Assembly: GCA_963995505.1 (NCBI GenBank)
Contig: OZ023197.1
Location: forward strand, 9,475,827 to 9,539,826
From: Hypericum androsaemum
Taxonomy: Eukaryota; Streptophyta; Magnoliopsida; Malpighiales; Hypericaceae
Reading direction: 5' to 3'
Length of the DNA stretch: 64,000 nt
The position numbers and the translations under genes are program-made. The notes under the pieces are model-generated. The model worked only from the letters and a program-made list of their open reading frames with translations. It searched no databases and was not told the DNA's origin. Within the stretch, counting starts at the first letter, position 1. Every line of letters starts with the position of its first letter. This document shows, in pieces, positions 1 through 10,206 of this stretch.

Positions 1-1226
1 GCCGTTTGATGTTGCCTCTGTTTGGATTTGGTGGACCAAATACATTGTTTTTCTCTGTTATCTTGCTTGTTCCAACTTTTCTATTGAATCTCTTGCCGTT
101 CAATGCACGGAATATCGCCGTTGTGTGTTTGGATGGAGTAGTCTGTTTTCTTAGCATAATATCATATACCCAATTGTTCTAACGAGACTCATTGCTTACT
201 CGTAAGATTTTTTTTTATAAGTGTGAAAAATTTATATACTCATTTGTTTTGAAATTTTGGATTAAGCAAGGAGATCTATTGTTATTGTTTTGAGATTTTG
301 GATTAGTTAAAGAGATTCTGTTACCATTTTTGTTTCTGGTATGGGCACCACCATGACCAAAGAGTTACGAAGAGCAGATACCATTCTTACTGACAAAAGA
401 CATTCTATTCTATTAAAGAATTTCCACTATAGCAAATTTAAATATATGGAAGTCTCAAAAATCAAAATATGGCTCGTCATGGGAAAGGGTGAGAAAATTC
501 AAGGCGAGGGAAATGCCTTTGCTTCCTAGGTTGCCATGGGCCTGCTGAGAAGCATCCTCTTGAATGAGTTTCGGGCTTTTCTGTTTGAATTATAGTTTTT
601 TTTAAAGTAAATTTTATACACATGTCAAACCTTGGGTTTTCTAGATATTTATGTTACTTTACAAGTCCTTTAGCAAAACACATTATATTGTTAAAAAAAA
701 TGTGATCCCACGACGACCTAGATCTAGAGAGTTTGAGTCTACCCAAACTTTGGTGAATGATGAAATTGGTAGTCAAGGACCACTGGTCTACTCAATTTGA
801 CTGGTTGGGTTGAACCAGTTGAGAATTTTTTTGAATGATATATAGAGTTTCATTGAAAGTCATTGAATCAAGATTTTTGTACTTACAAATAATAAATTTC
901 AGCAAAATTTGTGGATATATAGAATTATTTGATTTTTTATTGCTAAATATAATAAATAATAATTTTTTAATATAAAATCTCTGGTCCTTCCCCGTACAAT
1001 AGAGCTGGCCTCGGGTCCTTTATAAGAACATTGGTTCTCAATGACAATTATATCAGTTACAAGTGTAAATAGTTCTAACTCAATAAAAAATAATGAATTT
1101 ATGCTCTTTTTGCACAGTTCAAGTTTATGACCTACATGAACCTTTAGAAACTTGGAATTTGTTTTCGGCTGGTTTCTTGTTGTCAGGTTGAAATTAATTC
1201 CAGAAGCTATAATTCATTGAAATTAT
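1..1226. other. Spacer without recognisable gene
   Basis: AT-rich sequence. A reading frame entering from the left edge runs to a TAG at 152-154 and could be the tail of an upstream gene, but its ~50 residues match no family I recognise. A 62-residue frame at 341-529 has no supporting features. Nothing else is seen. Confidence 0.5.
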
Positions 1227-1235
1227 AAGATTATA

Positions 1236-1528
1236 GGAAAAAATATACTTTAGTATCCTTTAGTTTGTTATTTTCCAAAATAAGGCTATTTAGTTTAAAA
1301 TTGCACTTTTTAGACTTGTGGTTCTTTTTTTTCAGACACCACTCGGTCCCAGGCAGCCCAGGTAGCTGTCCGGCCACTTGTCTGCCCATGTGGGTGCCAC
1401 ATCTGCCTAAACACCACAATTTTTTGTCCTACGTGGACAGTCCACTTATGTAAGTCGAGATGATGTGGCAAATGGAAAATATCTAAATTAGTCCCAATTT
1501 TGAAATAAATTATTAAAAAAACCCCACG
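1236..1528 (+). repeat. MULE left terminal inverted repeat
   Basis: About 293 bp, matching the reverse complement of 4306-4591 with scattered mismatches. The outer end is GGAAAAAATATAC and the inner end lies near the motif ACCCCACG. Confidence 0.88.
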
Positions 1529-1762
1529 AGTTTAGTATTATACCCAACCCACTTTCTCTCTCTAGACCAAATCTCCAACCCCTCGACTTCCCAGTCCGAA
1601 ACCCCATTTCTCTCCCCCATCCAGAGATTTCTCTCCCCAACCCCTCGACTTCCCCTCTCAAAACCCCATTTTCTCATCAGTCTACCCCCTCACCACCCAC
1701 GACTTCCACTCCTTCCGTCTCCGACGACCCTTGCTCCTCGACTCTACTGTTGAGGTATTCCA

Positions 1763-2220
1763 ATTTTTTAGTTGATTCCTTTTTATTTTAGGGTTTTCTT
1801 TGCATGCTTCTCTTTCTCTGCCTATAACCCGCAAGCGATTTTGAGTTTTAGGGTTACCTTTTTAGTTGTTTTCAACTTGAGCGATTTTAGGGTTACCTGC
1901 GATTCTGAGTTTTAGGATTACGTTTTTAGTGTTTTCTAAGAGTTGCGGTTGATGGGTGTTTTTGACTATTTTCATGTTGTAAGGGTTACGTTTTTAGTGT
2001 TTTCTAAGAGTTGTGGTTGATGGGTGTTTTTGCATGCTTCGCTTTTTTAGTTGATTCCTTTTTATTTTAGGGTTTTCTTTGCACGCTTCTATTTCTCTGC
2101 CTATAACCCGCAAGCGATTTTGAGTTTTAGGGTTATGTTTTTAATTATTTTCGACTTGAGCAATTTTAAGGTTACCTGCGATTCTGAATTTTAGGGTTAC
2201 GTTTTTAGTATTTTCTAAGA
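1763..2220. repeat. Direct duplication in the MULE 5' leader, ~279-bp period
   Basis: The stretch starting GTTGATTCCTTTTTATT at 1771 recurs at 2050 (offset 279 bp), followed by the same run of motifs containing TTTTAGGGTTAC. The duplication lies upstream of the transposase ATG in what looks like a leader intron, whose likely acceptor (TTTTCAG) ends at 2254. The TTTAGGG motifs resemble plant telomere units but are interspersed rather than a clean array. Confidence 0.7.
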
Positions 2221-2260
2221 GTTGTGGTTGATGTGTATTTTTGACTGTTTTCAGGTTGTA

Positions 2261-2872
2261 ATGGATGAGCGGATTCAAATTCGCTACAATTTTGGTGGCA
2301 ATTGGGTGGAGGAAGGAGGTATGCAATATGTAGGAGGAGATAACTTTGAGATAACTTTTGGATATGACATTGATAGGTTTTGCTTCTGGAATATTCATAA
2401 TTTTTATCATGATATCTTGGAGATGAAGGAGGACGCGATCCAATTTTGGTATAAGCAGAGCGATGTTGATGGTGATGCCACCTTTGTTAGGGTGCTGAAT
2501 GATAGACAAGTTGTAGACATGACTATTACTGAAAAGGACAAGAATTATGTTGATGTGTTTGCCATTAAAGAAGGAAATGATATTGCTGGCATTGAAGTTT
2601 TTAAAGCAAGGTTGGAGGCTCAGTTTAGCAAGGATGATGATGTGCGATATGCATAGATTCGTGGTCTTGCGGATGAAAAAAATTGGAGTGAAGATAGTGG
2701 AGGTGTAGTTAGTTTGGATGAAGATAGTTCGTCATCCGAGGAAAGCGATGACGAAGATTATGTGCAAACTAATGATGCCGAGGATGTAATTCACAGAAGG
2801 TTGGCCGGCCACAACGTCCGCGGATGCACCGCCGCCGTTACGGGTGAGACACCATGGCAAAGAAGAAATTGA
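2261..2872 (+). pseudogene. MULE transposase remnant (PB1-like N-terminus joined to C-terminal zinc knuckle)
   Basis: The frame opens with ATG at 2261, just after an intron-like acceptor (CTGTTTTCAG, ending at 2254). The first ~130 residues resemble the PB1-like N-terminal domain of plant MuDR transposases (motifs GGNWVEEGGMQYVGGDN and YDIDRF). A TAG at 2654-2656 interrupts it. The same frame then continues through an acidic, serine-rich stretch (DEDSSSSEESDDED) and ends in AGHNVRGC, the C-terminal zinc-knuckle signature of MULE transposases, stopping at 2870-2872. Normally the DDE catalytic domain and SWIM finger lie between these parts; here they are gone, so a large in-frame internal deletion is inferred. 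It cannot encode an active transposase. Confidence 0.75.
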
Positions 2873-2949
2873 CTTGGATTAGAAAAATAGTCGCAACGTA
2901 ATGAAGCTTCGACCAGCAACACCAAGCCTTCTTCTTCGACAATTTAACT

Positions 2950-3545
2950 TTAATCATATTATCTTTGATTATTCAGATCTTAGTGATATTATTACTATTA
3001 TACAAAGCCTTTTTTTGTAGAAAAAGGCGAGAAAATCAGCAAGCTAAGGAAGTCAGCAAGCTCAAGGAAGTCAGCAAGCAGTAACAAGGAGATCAGTTGT
3101 CCAACTAAGTCAGCCACCTGCAACAAAGAGATCAGTTATTTAAGGAAGTCAGCAAGCAACAACTAGAAGGTCAAAAGTTCAAGGAAGTCAGCAATCAGCA
3201 ACTAGGCCATGACCATGTGAAGTTTACAAGTTGTTTGGGGCATTTTGGACATGATTAGGATTGTCAAATAGTTATTTTAGATTGGTATTTTGGACATGTT
3301 TCGGTCATGTTGGACATGTTTTGGCCATTTTGGATGGATATGGATTGTTGGATAGTTATGTTAGACTTGCTTTTTGGACATGTTTCAGGCAGGTTTCGGG
3401 CAGGTTGGACATGTTTCAGCCATTTTGTACATGTTTTGGATTATCAGATAGACATGTTATTGACTTCAATAGTTATGTTTCGGCCATTTTGTGCAATTTA
3501 TTCATTAGACATGTTATTGACTTAGATGGTTTTGCACAACGATGA
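2950..3545. repeat. Degenerate short-period repeats inside the MULE
   Basis: From about 3030 to 3200 the motif AAGGAAGTCAGCAAGC recurs several times. From about 3235 to 3540 the motifs TTTTGGACATG and TTTCGGCCATTTTG recur irregularly. Two apparent reading frames over this stretch are repeat translations rich in Phe, Trp and Cys and are not genes. Confidence 0.6.
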
Positions 3546-3672
3546 TGATATATTACAAACATTAGTGAACCAAATTAAGTGAAATAAAATGATCCACCTT
3601 AGTTCAACATTAGTGAACCAAAATGATCCACATTAGTTCAACATCTCACAAACTACATTACAAATACTCAAA

Positions 3673-4035
3673 TTAAGTGAAATAAATTATAAATAAGCTA
3701 ACTAATATGACGATTATTAGACAATGACAATATCTATGATATTTTTCCTCGCTCTTAAGTAGTGCTAACTCTATAGCACAAGCATCCTCTTTGGCCTTGC
3801 GAAGAACGACTTGTAGTTTATCGACATATTGTACAAGCATCTTACAAGGTGGTGGATCAACCCATTGAAAGAAGTTATACATTTTCCTACCACACTCATT
3901 ATATTGACCACAACCAAAGAATCGTCTTCCCATATTTCGGTCGGTTCTTGCCATTTGCAAAGTCGATCGAACACCACATCCACAAAATTTGAACTTCGAA
4001 TTCTAAAATTCAACGGAATGAGAACTACTACTCAT
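3673..4035 (-). pseudogene. GRF-type zinc-finger protein with C-terminal membrane segment, one in-frame stop
   Basis: On the minus strand an ATG at 4035 starts MSSSSHSVEF, followed by an in-frame TAG, and then in the same frame the GRF zinc-finger pattern: FCGCGVRSTLQMARTDRNMG, GRRFFGC, an N-E-C spacer and FFQWVDPP. This is the C-x-C...T..N.GR.F..C...C.FF.WVD signature. A short coiled-coil-like stretch (LQVVLRKAKEDACAIELALL) follows and a hydrophobic tail (CLIIVILVSLFIIYF) ends the protein. Small plant GRF proteins with a C-terminal membrane segment are familiar. Here the gene lies wholly inside a MULE, antisense to the transposase remnant, so it is carried or captured by the element. The single TAG is the only lesion seen. 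Confidence 0.75.
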
Positions 4036-4305
4036 TTTGGCACCTAGCTGAGCTTGCTTAGCTTCGAATCCTTGGGCTTGTTGAGCTTCGAATCATTGGG
4101 CTTGTGCTCTTTGTACCTTGTGCTTGCTGAAGCTCATTGGAGGTGATAGAGGGACGGTTTGTGGAGGTGCTAGAGGGTATTCTTCGTGGAGGGCGGGGGA
4201 AGAAGAATAGCAAAATGGTGGGGATGGGTTTTAGGGCTCCTGTTGTGTTGGAGGAAGAAGATAAAAAAAGGGTGGAGCAAGTTAGGGCACTTTTATTATT
4301 AAAAT

Positions 4306-4591
4306 CGTGGGGTCTTTAAAAAATAATTTATTTCAAAATTGGGACTAATTTAGATATTTTCTATGTGCCACGCCATCTCGACTTACACAATTGGTGACTG
4401 TCCATGTAGGAAAAATAACGACGGCGTTTAGGCGGATGTGGTACCCACTTGGACAGACAAGTGGGGTAGCTACCCGGAACCGAGTGGTGTCTGAAAAAAA
4501 AGAACCACAGTGTCTAAAAAGCACAATTTTAACCCACATGGCCTTATTTTAGAAAACGAAAAATTACAAGGTATTAAAATATACTTTTCTC
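4306..4591 (-). repeat. MULE right terminal inverted repeat
   Basis: Reverse complement partner of 1236-1528. It starts inside at CGTGGGGT and ends at ACTTTTCTC, followed directly by the 9-bp target duplication AAGATTATA (4592-4600). Confidence 0.88.
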
Positions 4592-4637
4592 AAGATTATA
4601 TAGAGTGAGAGTTATAGAGACAGACTAAACTAAAGTT

Positions 4638-4735
4638 ACATGAATTCATTCTCTAAAAAAAAGAATACATGAATTCATTCTCTAAAAAAAAGGATACATG
4701 AATTCATTCTCTAAAAAAAAGGTTACATGAATTCG
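4638..4735. repeat. 29-bp tandem repeat, ~3.3 copies
   Basis: The unit begins ACATGAATTCATTCTCTAAA at 4638, 4667, 4696 and 4725, exactly 29 bp apart, with one or two changes per copy. It lies between the MULE right border and a MITE. Confidence 0.85.
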
Positions 4736-4801
4736 TAATTACCGGATAAGTACACACGTTGTACAAAGTTCTACACGATAACCAACCTATAACACTGTTC
4801 C

Positions 4802-5215
4802 GGGTATGGATTGGGTACGGAATGCCACTATTCCAAACCGTTTGGAATGAAGACATGCGAGAACTTTTTTGCAAATGTGCTAAAATACGGGGACCAAAAT
4901 AAAAAATGCCATACACAAACACAGGCTGGATACAAATGCCATTATCACATAACTGCGCATGCCAGTACCACATAACTGCGCATGCCAGTATCACATAATA
5001 GTGCATGCCAGTGTGACCTTTTTGCAAAAATGCTAAAATATGGGGGACCAAAATGAAAAAAACTATGCGTGCTATTATCATCAACGGGGACTTGCCGTTT
5101 TCACAAAAATAAATGTCATTATCGCATAACTGCACTTGCCATTATCACATAACTGCGTTTGCCATTATCACATAACTGCGTTTGCGATCCCCTTTCAGTC
5201 CAAACCGTTCGGAAT
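4802..5215 (-). mobile_element. MITE, GGATTGGGTACGG family, truncated
   Basis: It begins GGGTATGGATTGGGTACGG and has the repeated internal motif CATAACTGCG..TGCCA, matching the complements of the copies at 26989, 44973 and 47636. It is in reverse orientation relative to those, and its far inverted repeat is missing: the sequence stops matching after CCAAACCGTTCGGAAT. The 143-residue minus-strand frame across it is the repeat, not a gene. Confidence 0.75.
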
Positions 5216-5524
5216 TATTAGGTTCAATAACTCTGTGTAGTTCATGGCATAATTAAAAAACTACTGATAACGAACCACCTCATAATCTTATAATAATCCA
5301 ATTAAATTGGAAGAAGCTTTGTTACCGCGAGATGATATTCTGTCGCCTATAGTCACACAACTGAATCCACATGTTAGTAGTATTCTTCCTATTACTTAAC
5401 CAGGTTCAAATTCAGTGAGGACATGGGTAATCCTCACCGAAAGAGATAGGGGCAATATTGAAAATACAAATAATTAAAATAATTAAAAAAAAATCAGCAA
5501 AATAATACAATTTATGGAAATACA

Positions 5525-5870
5525 AGTATGAGAATATTGGTTTCCATTTTCTCGGATATTGGTTTCCATCTTCTATGCTATTGGATTCATTCTACTATGA
5601 TATTGGTTTCTATCTTCTATGTTATTGGTTTCATTCTACTATGGAATTGGTTTCATTTTATTATGATATTGGTTTCATTCCACCGTGATATTGGTTTTTA
5701 TCTTCTCCAATATTAGTATCCCATTATAAGTAAAAATGTATACCATTTGAATGTATTGGTTTCATTCTTCTCGAATATATGTTTCATTCTTCTCGAATAT
5801 TGGTATCATCGTTCTAGGATATTGGTATCATTCTACTTTAATATTGGTATCATTCATCTATGAATTTTTG
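5525..5870. repeat. Minisatellite, GATATTGGTTTCATTCTACT-type unit
   Basis: Degenerate units of about 20-27 bp built on GATATTGGTTTCATTCTACT repeat roughly 14 times. The same unit in reverse complement forms the array at 37125-37500. Confidence 0.8.
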
Positions 5871-7786
5871 CTAGAATTTTAAGCACTAAGTTCAAACAAC
5901 AAATAAACACCAACATAAAGTTCGAATCTTTAAATACAAAATCATCAGAACCACATGAAATCGACCAACCAGCAATAATCAAAGTTCCAATCTTTCGGAC
6001 GGGGGGCGTTATTATTCACTTTAATAACGCAGATAACCTTGTTCCGACCAAAGCGTCACTCCACCGTACTTGGAGTTGGAAGAGTTCTTAATAGCAGAAA
6101 TAATCTCTGAAAAAAATCCTAAATAGATGTAGCCAGGAACATCAAAATCTGCATTTAAACCCAAGAAAATCTTGATTATTGCTGGGGTGGGGGACTGGCG
6201 GGAGGGGGAGGGGGAGGGACGAAAATACCCTCAACAGATTCTGACCATCAAATCTGTAAAAAAAGAATTTGATTAAATCTAAAAGTCCATATTTAGTCCA
6301 TACTATAGAGATAATTTTTATGTAGTCCCCCCTGAATCCAAATCTTACTTAACCACTTGAAAAGGCTTCTTCTTCCTGGCCTCTGTTTCCTCTCTGAGCC
6401 CAAACAGGGAACCGCAACCGTGAATGTAGAAACATTTTTTCGCAATACTCCTTTATTTTAGAATACTAGGTGAAAAAATCACTCTCACCTTATTATCGCC
6501 CAAATCAATTTTTTTTAAAAACGAACAGAAAAGGCGATCCAGATTTCTTCCGTTTGCAAGTGATTGGATTGTCAGTCGAATTGAAAAAGGGCTGACAAGA
6601 AGATCCTCATGATGAGGGGTGTCTTCGAATCAAGACTCGTTGATTTGACTGAATTTAAATTCAAATCCTCATTTTTAAAAAGAATACGAGTTTAGATAGA
6701 TAACTAAGATTTTTTGAATTCTAACAAAAAATTTAAAGATGATAATAATATATATTAATTACTAAATTTAATATCAATTTCTCAATCACAACTTACCAAT
6801 TTTGTTCTTTTTATTTACTTGTTTGATTTTTATATTAAATTTGTTATAGTAAAAAAATCAAATTTATAAGTTAAAATTTTATACTATGATTATACCTGAC
6901 ATGAATTGAATCTTAAACATACCTCGATTTGTCAATACTTCGTGCATCAGGATCCGGAAAATTTAATATAAGATTTTTATGTGAGTTAAACTAATGAACG
7001 AATCAATTATATTCACATTTTTTAATGTCGTCTTTATCTACCCGTATTTTAGGATGAAGATCCTACCTGGATTTTTCTTCTAAAAAAATATAAGGGCAAG
7101 TATCTAAATCCACCCTAAATAGTAAAGATCTATGTCCAATGAATACTACTTGAATCTTGCTCTTTGTTATTCCTAATCCGAAAATATTTTTTAAAATATA
7201 ATACTATTATCAATTATATTCTGAACCAGCAATAAATTTTCTTCCTTCTATATTTTGAACCAGCCCACTTAATCAATAAGTGCTATGATGAAAACTTATT
7301 CAATAATGTTCCATTTCCCACCAAAAATTCAATTATATTTCATTAGATTATCATAATACTAATTATAATAATGGTTAACATATTGTTGAAAATTTACCTG
7401 CGTGTTATTTTAATACTTTAGATTGAACTAAAAATTAAATTCAAAGTTCGTACAAATTTTGACCGACAATGAGATTACCAATTCTCCAGCAACCCAATGT
7501 TAATTAATCGAAATAGTACAAAATTTTATAGGAGAATCGAGGTAACAAATTAAAATAGAGGTTAGACAGTAATACTAGAAGTTGGAAAAAAGTAAACCTC
7601 TTCCGAAAAGGAAATTACCCCACGTGGTTTACATGCAAAAGGATTGCTGCACGCGTGTCCCGCTTTGTCTTCGACGGAGCCGTACGTTCCTCGACAACTA
7701 CGTACCTAAGACTCCTGTTCCTCACAGATTGGAACTTCACTCTCTCCGACACCGATAAGGATCACAAATATTCTCTCCTCTCCCTC
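5871..7786. other. Intergenic spacer
   Basis: No gene is recognisable. The stretch contains a G-rich run near 6184-6220 (GGGAGGGGGAGGGGGAGGG-like) that could form a G-quadruplex, and otherwise AT-rich sequence. Its right end is the promoter region of the F-box gene. Confidence 0.5.
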
Positions 7787-7794
7787 TATAAATA
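7787..7794 (+). promoter_or_regulatory. TATA box of the F-box gene
   Basis: TATAAATA in the context CCCTCTATAAATACACACG, 73 bp upstream of the ATG at 7867. Transcription would start near 7820. This is inferred from spacing only. Confidence 0.6.
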
Positions 7795-7866
7795 CACACG
7801 ACGCAACTAATTTGTGATCCAACAGTTCTGACTCCGGATACAACTTAAAAAAACAATTCAACAAGA

Positions 7867-8688
7867 ATGGTGAAAAGGGGAAGGAACCATCCCGCGATGA
7901 GTGTGAGTCCACCTCCGAGTTGGGAGATTGTGAACTTGGTCGCTTCCTATGTCGACGGCAAGTCCTTGGCTATGGGCTCTTGCGTTTCCAAGTCGTGGAA
8001 TGACGTCATGTCCTTGGACTCTGTCTGGCGACGAGCTTACGCCGCCGACTACCCTTTACACTTCTCCAGGTCCGGTGTCTTCGGCGTCGACCCTCTTGTC
8101 TCCTTCCGCGGCCTCTACGCCGCGTCCTACACGGCGGCCAAGAGACGGAGGATACTCCCCCGGAAGCCGGTCCTCTCTTTGAACAATCTCGTGTTCGTCA
8201 TCTCGCTCGCCTTCAAGGGCGGCGCCTCCGTTGACGTAGCGAAGCCCGGGGACGAAATCGCGCACGAATCCGACGGGGTGTTCAAGTTTGATATCGGCGT
8301 GGAGGCCGACGACGGCCGGGACTTGCCTTTCGATGTGGATGCTGATCGCGAGGAGGATGTGAAGGTCACGTGTGACGTGGTGTTGAAGGGCGGGAAGTCG
8401 ATGTTCCAGATGATGAATCTGGAGGGGAAGGTGAAATTACATCGTGGGTCGATGGGATTATTCTCGGACGAGCTTCCGGCGACCGGAAGCAGCGTCGACG
8501 CGACGAGTGGGATCGTGTCGGATATGAAATACTTGAGGTACGGTAATGGAAGCGACGAGGTGCATAAGTTAGTGGTGGGTTTAATGAGCTCTAATGCATG
8601 TAGCTACTTGAGCGTGGACGGCGGCCTGAGATATTTGCAGCAGTTTCTTCTCTCGCCCATGAGGACTACTGACATCAGTTTTGATTAG
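7867..8688 (+). CDS. F-box protein (At5g04010/At5g39250-like), intronless
   Basis: A single 273-residue open frame whose start is the first ATG after a good TATA box. Residues ~15-60 form an F-box: a PPPSWEIVNLVASYVDGKSL helix followed by CVSKSWNDV and DSVWRRAYAADYP, the usual L..C..V.k.W......lW. pattern. The rest is a plant-specific C-terminal region without kelch or LRR motifs (an early LSLNNLVFVISLAF strand and a final GGLRYLQQFLLSPMRTTD). By family knowledge such proteins are substrate receptors of SCF ubiquitin ligases, binding SKP1/ASK by the F-box; the substrate is unknown. GC content is clearly higher than in the flanks, as expected of a constrained coding exon. No lesion is seen. 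The assignment to the At5g04010-like group is from memory of the family and less certain than the F-box itself. Confidence 0.85.
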   Translation: MVKRGRNHPAMSVSPPPSWEIVNLVASYVDGKSLAMGSCVSKSWNDVMSLDSVWRRAYAADYPLHFSRSGVFGVDPLVSFRGLYAASYTAAKRRRILPRKPVLSLNNLVFVISLAFKGGASVDVAKPGDEIAHESDGVFKFDIGVEADDGRDLPFDVDADREEDVKVTCDVVLKGGKSMFQMMNLEGKVKLHRGSMGLFSDELPATGSSVDATSGIVSDMKYLRYGNGSDEVHKLVVGLMSSNACSYLSVDGGLRYLQQFLLSPMRTTDISFD

Positions 8689-10206
8689 AATTTCATTCTC
8701 TTTTGTTGTGTGTTAATTTTAGGGATAGCCGAATCTCTAGGATTCTGCCAGTGGATAGTTATGACAGATTGATATGTATGTTTGGTGAGATTAGGTAGCA
8801 AATGACACTAAACTCTTGTCCCATCTTTTCAATTTCTAAAGCTCGAAGTAAGTCTCAAACTATTTTAAAGGAAATTCAGGTCTCCTCTTACTTATACAAG
8901 AGAGATGGCAAGGGAATCCTTCGGAAGAAAAAGGGGTCAATACTGCTTCCTTGAATATAATAGTAACTCTAACGCAACAGAGCAACACAACACAGGTTTT
9001 TCATTTTTTTTCCAGGAAATCACCTATCCTGATTCTACTCCCGACCAAACGCGTTTAACTTTGGAGTTTTTTTGTACCAGAAAAAAAAATATACCTTGTT
9101 GATATAGATAGTACCAATCAATTCATTTAAGATTTTTTAGTACAGATCATTAACGGATATCACAATAATAATAATCTATAATTAACTACATCAATAGTCA
9201 AGTTCAAAACTTGGTCACTAACATCTAAGACTCAATGAACATCAGTTGGCACAACAGTGCAACTGCAGATTGTAGCCCTAAGGGGCATATACAGTACACG
9301 GTTTCTCAATTTTGCCAAATTAACCCAACAGAGAAAAAGAAAAGCCGACTGGTGTACATCGGACCTCAGGAGCCTTCGCAAAACCTCCCAAATCGACCAA
9401 GAGAGTGCCCTTACCATTACCAGAGTTCCTTTAAAAACTTTCGTCGCAACTTCGCAGAAGGCATGAATGGGAGCAAGCGCCCACCGAGGGAAGTCTTTCC
9501 CAGCTGGTGAGTTTTACTCCTGGAAGAGGAAGCATTATTAGTGGTGAGATAGGGAAACAGAAGTAAAACCATGCTCAGTAAGACATCGAATGTGACGCAG
9601 ACATGAGACGGGCGGACGTACAAGAAATGAAATGCAGGGATCACTTTGGCAACTTCATCAAATTGGAGCACAAAATACTAGCAGTAGACCAAATCAATTG
9701 CTTCTTAAACCGCCACTTGACCTGGTTCACTTCAGAATGCTACTATTTTATCTTACAGTTAATTGTGCTGGACTCTTTAATTAGCGCTAAATTGACAATT
9801 TTGTATCAGATAACAAGCAGTAAACTTGTACTCCATTGCCAATCAACAAAAAGAAGTGATAAAACAAAGAACTTCACACTAGAAAAGGAAATGCAAAAAG
9901 ACTCTTTCTAGTGCCAATACAGAAGTTTCCCGAGTCCAAATGTCAATTAGATACTTGGGGCAGGAAATGCAAGGACTCTTTAAGTGCTTGTTATCTGATG
10001 CAATTGTCGTCCCACCAAAAAAAGATTAGATACTTCAAATTTCAAGACTCAACTACTAATAGACACATTAGCCCCAGGTGCAATTTTCCTCTTGTACAAT
10101 TTTCAACATCTTGGTGGAAAAATGACAGTACCATAAGCTCTAAAGCTAATTAGACGCTGACCAACACTTGCGTACCCGAATTGCAGAGGAGAAACAAAAT
10201 CTAGAA
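8689..10206. other. Spacer between convergent genes
   Basis: It lies between the convergent 3' ends of the F-box gene and the U2A' gene and must hold both 3' UTRs. Small frames at 9232-9671 and 9603-9911 occur on both strands, but none shows a domain, good start context or intron support. I see no further gene. Confidence 0.45.

Larger units (their letters stand above)
1236..4591. mobile_element. Mutator-like (MULE) DNA transposon, internally deleted
   Basis: The element is bounded by terminal inverted repeats of about 290 bp (1236-1528 and 4306-4591) that begin GGAAAAAATATAC and, on the other strand, GAGAAAAGTATAT. Directly outside lies a perfect 9-bp target duplication, AAGATTATA, at 1227-1235 and 4592-4600. 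Long inverted repeats with a 9-bp duplication are the hallmark of Mutator-superfamily elements. Inside are the start and the last zinc-knuckle part of a transposase gene with the catalytic centre missing, and on the other strand a GRF zinc-finger reading frame. The element is therefore non-autonomous. The inverted repeats have diverged visibly, so it is not a recent insertion. Confidence 0.9.

Noticed and set aside
1840..2200. TTTAGGG-containing stretch as interstitial telomere
   Set aside because: Motifs are scattered within a duplicated leader, not a head-to-tail array.
3261..3545. Plus-strand frames rich in Phe, Trp and Cys
   Set aside because: Translations of a degenerate short repeat (GGACATGTTT) inside the MULE.
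4704..5135. 143-residue minus-strand frame
   Set aside because: Lies in a MITE; the translation repeats HYYVILACAVMWYWHAQLC-like phrases that come from the tandem TTATGTGATA motif.
8056..8369. Minus-strand frames over the F-box gene
   Set aside because: Antisense shadows in a GC-rich exon; no domain.
9232..9911. Possible small gene between the F-box and U2A' genes
   Set aside because: Frames on both strands are short and mutually overlapping with no family match; most likely 3' UTR.
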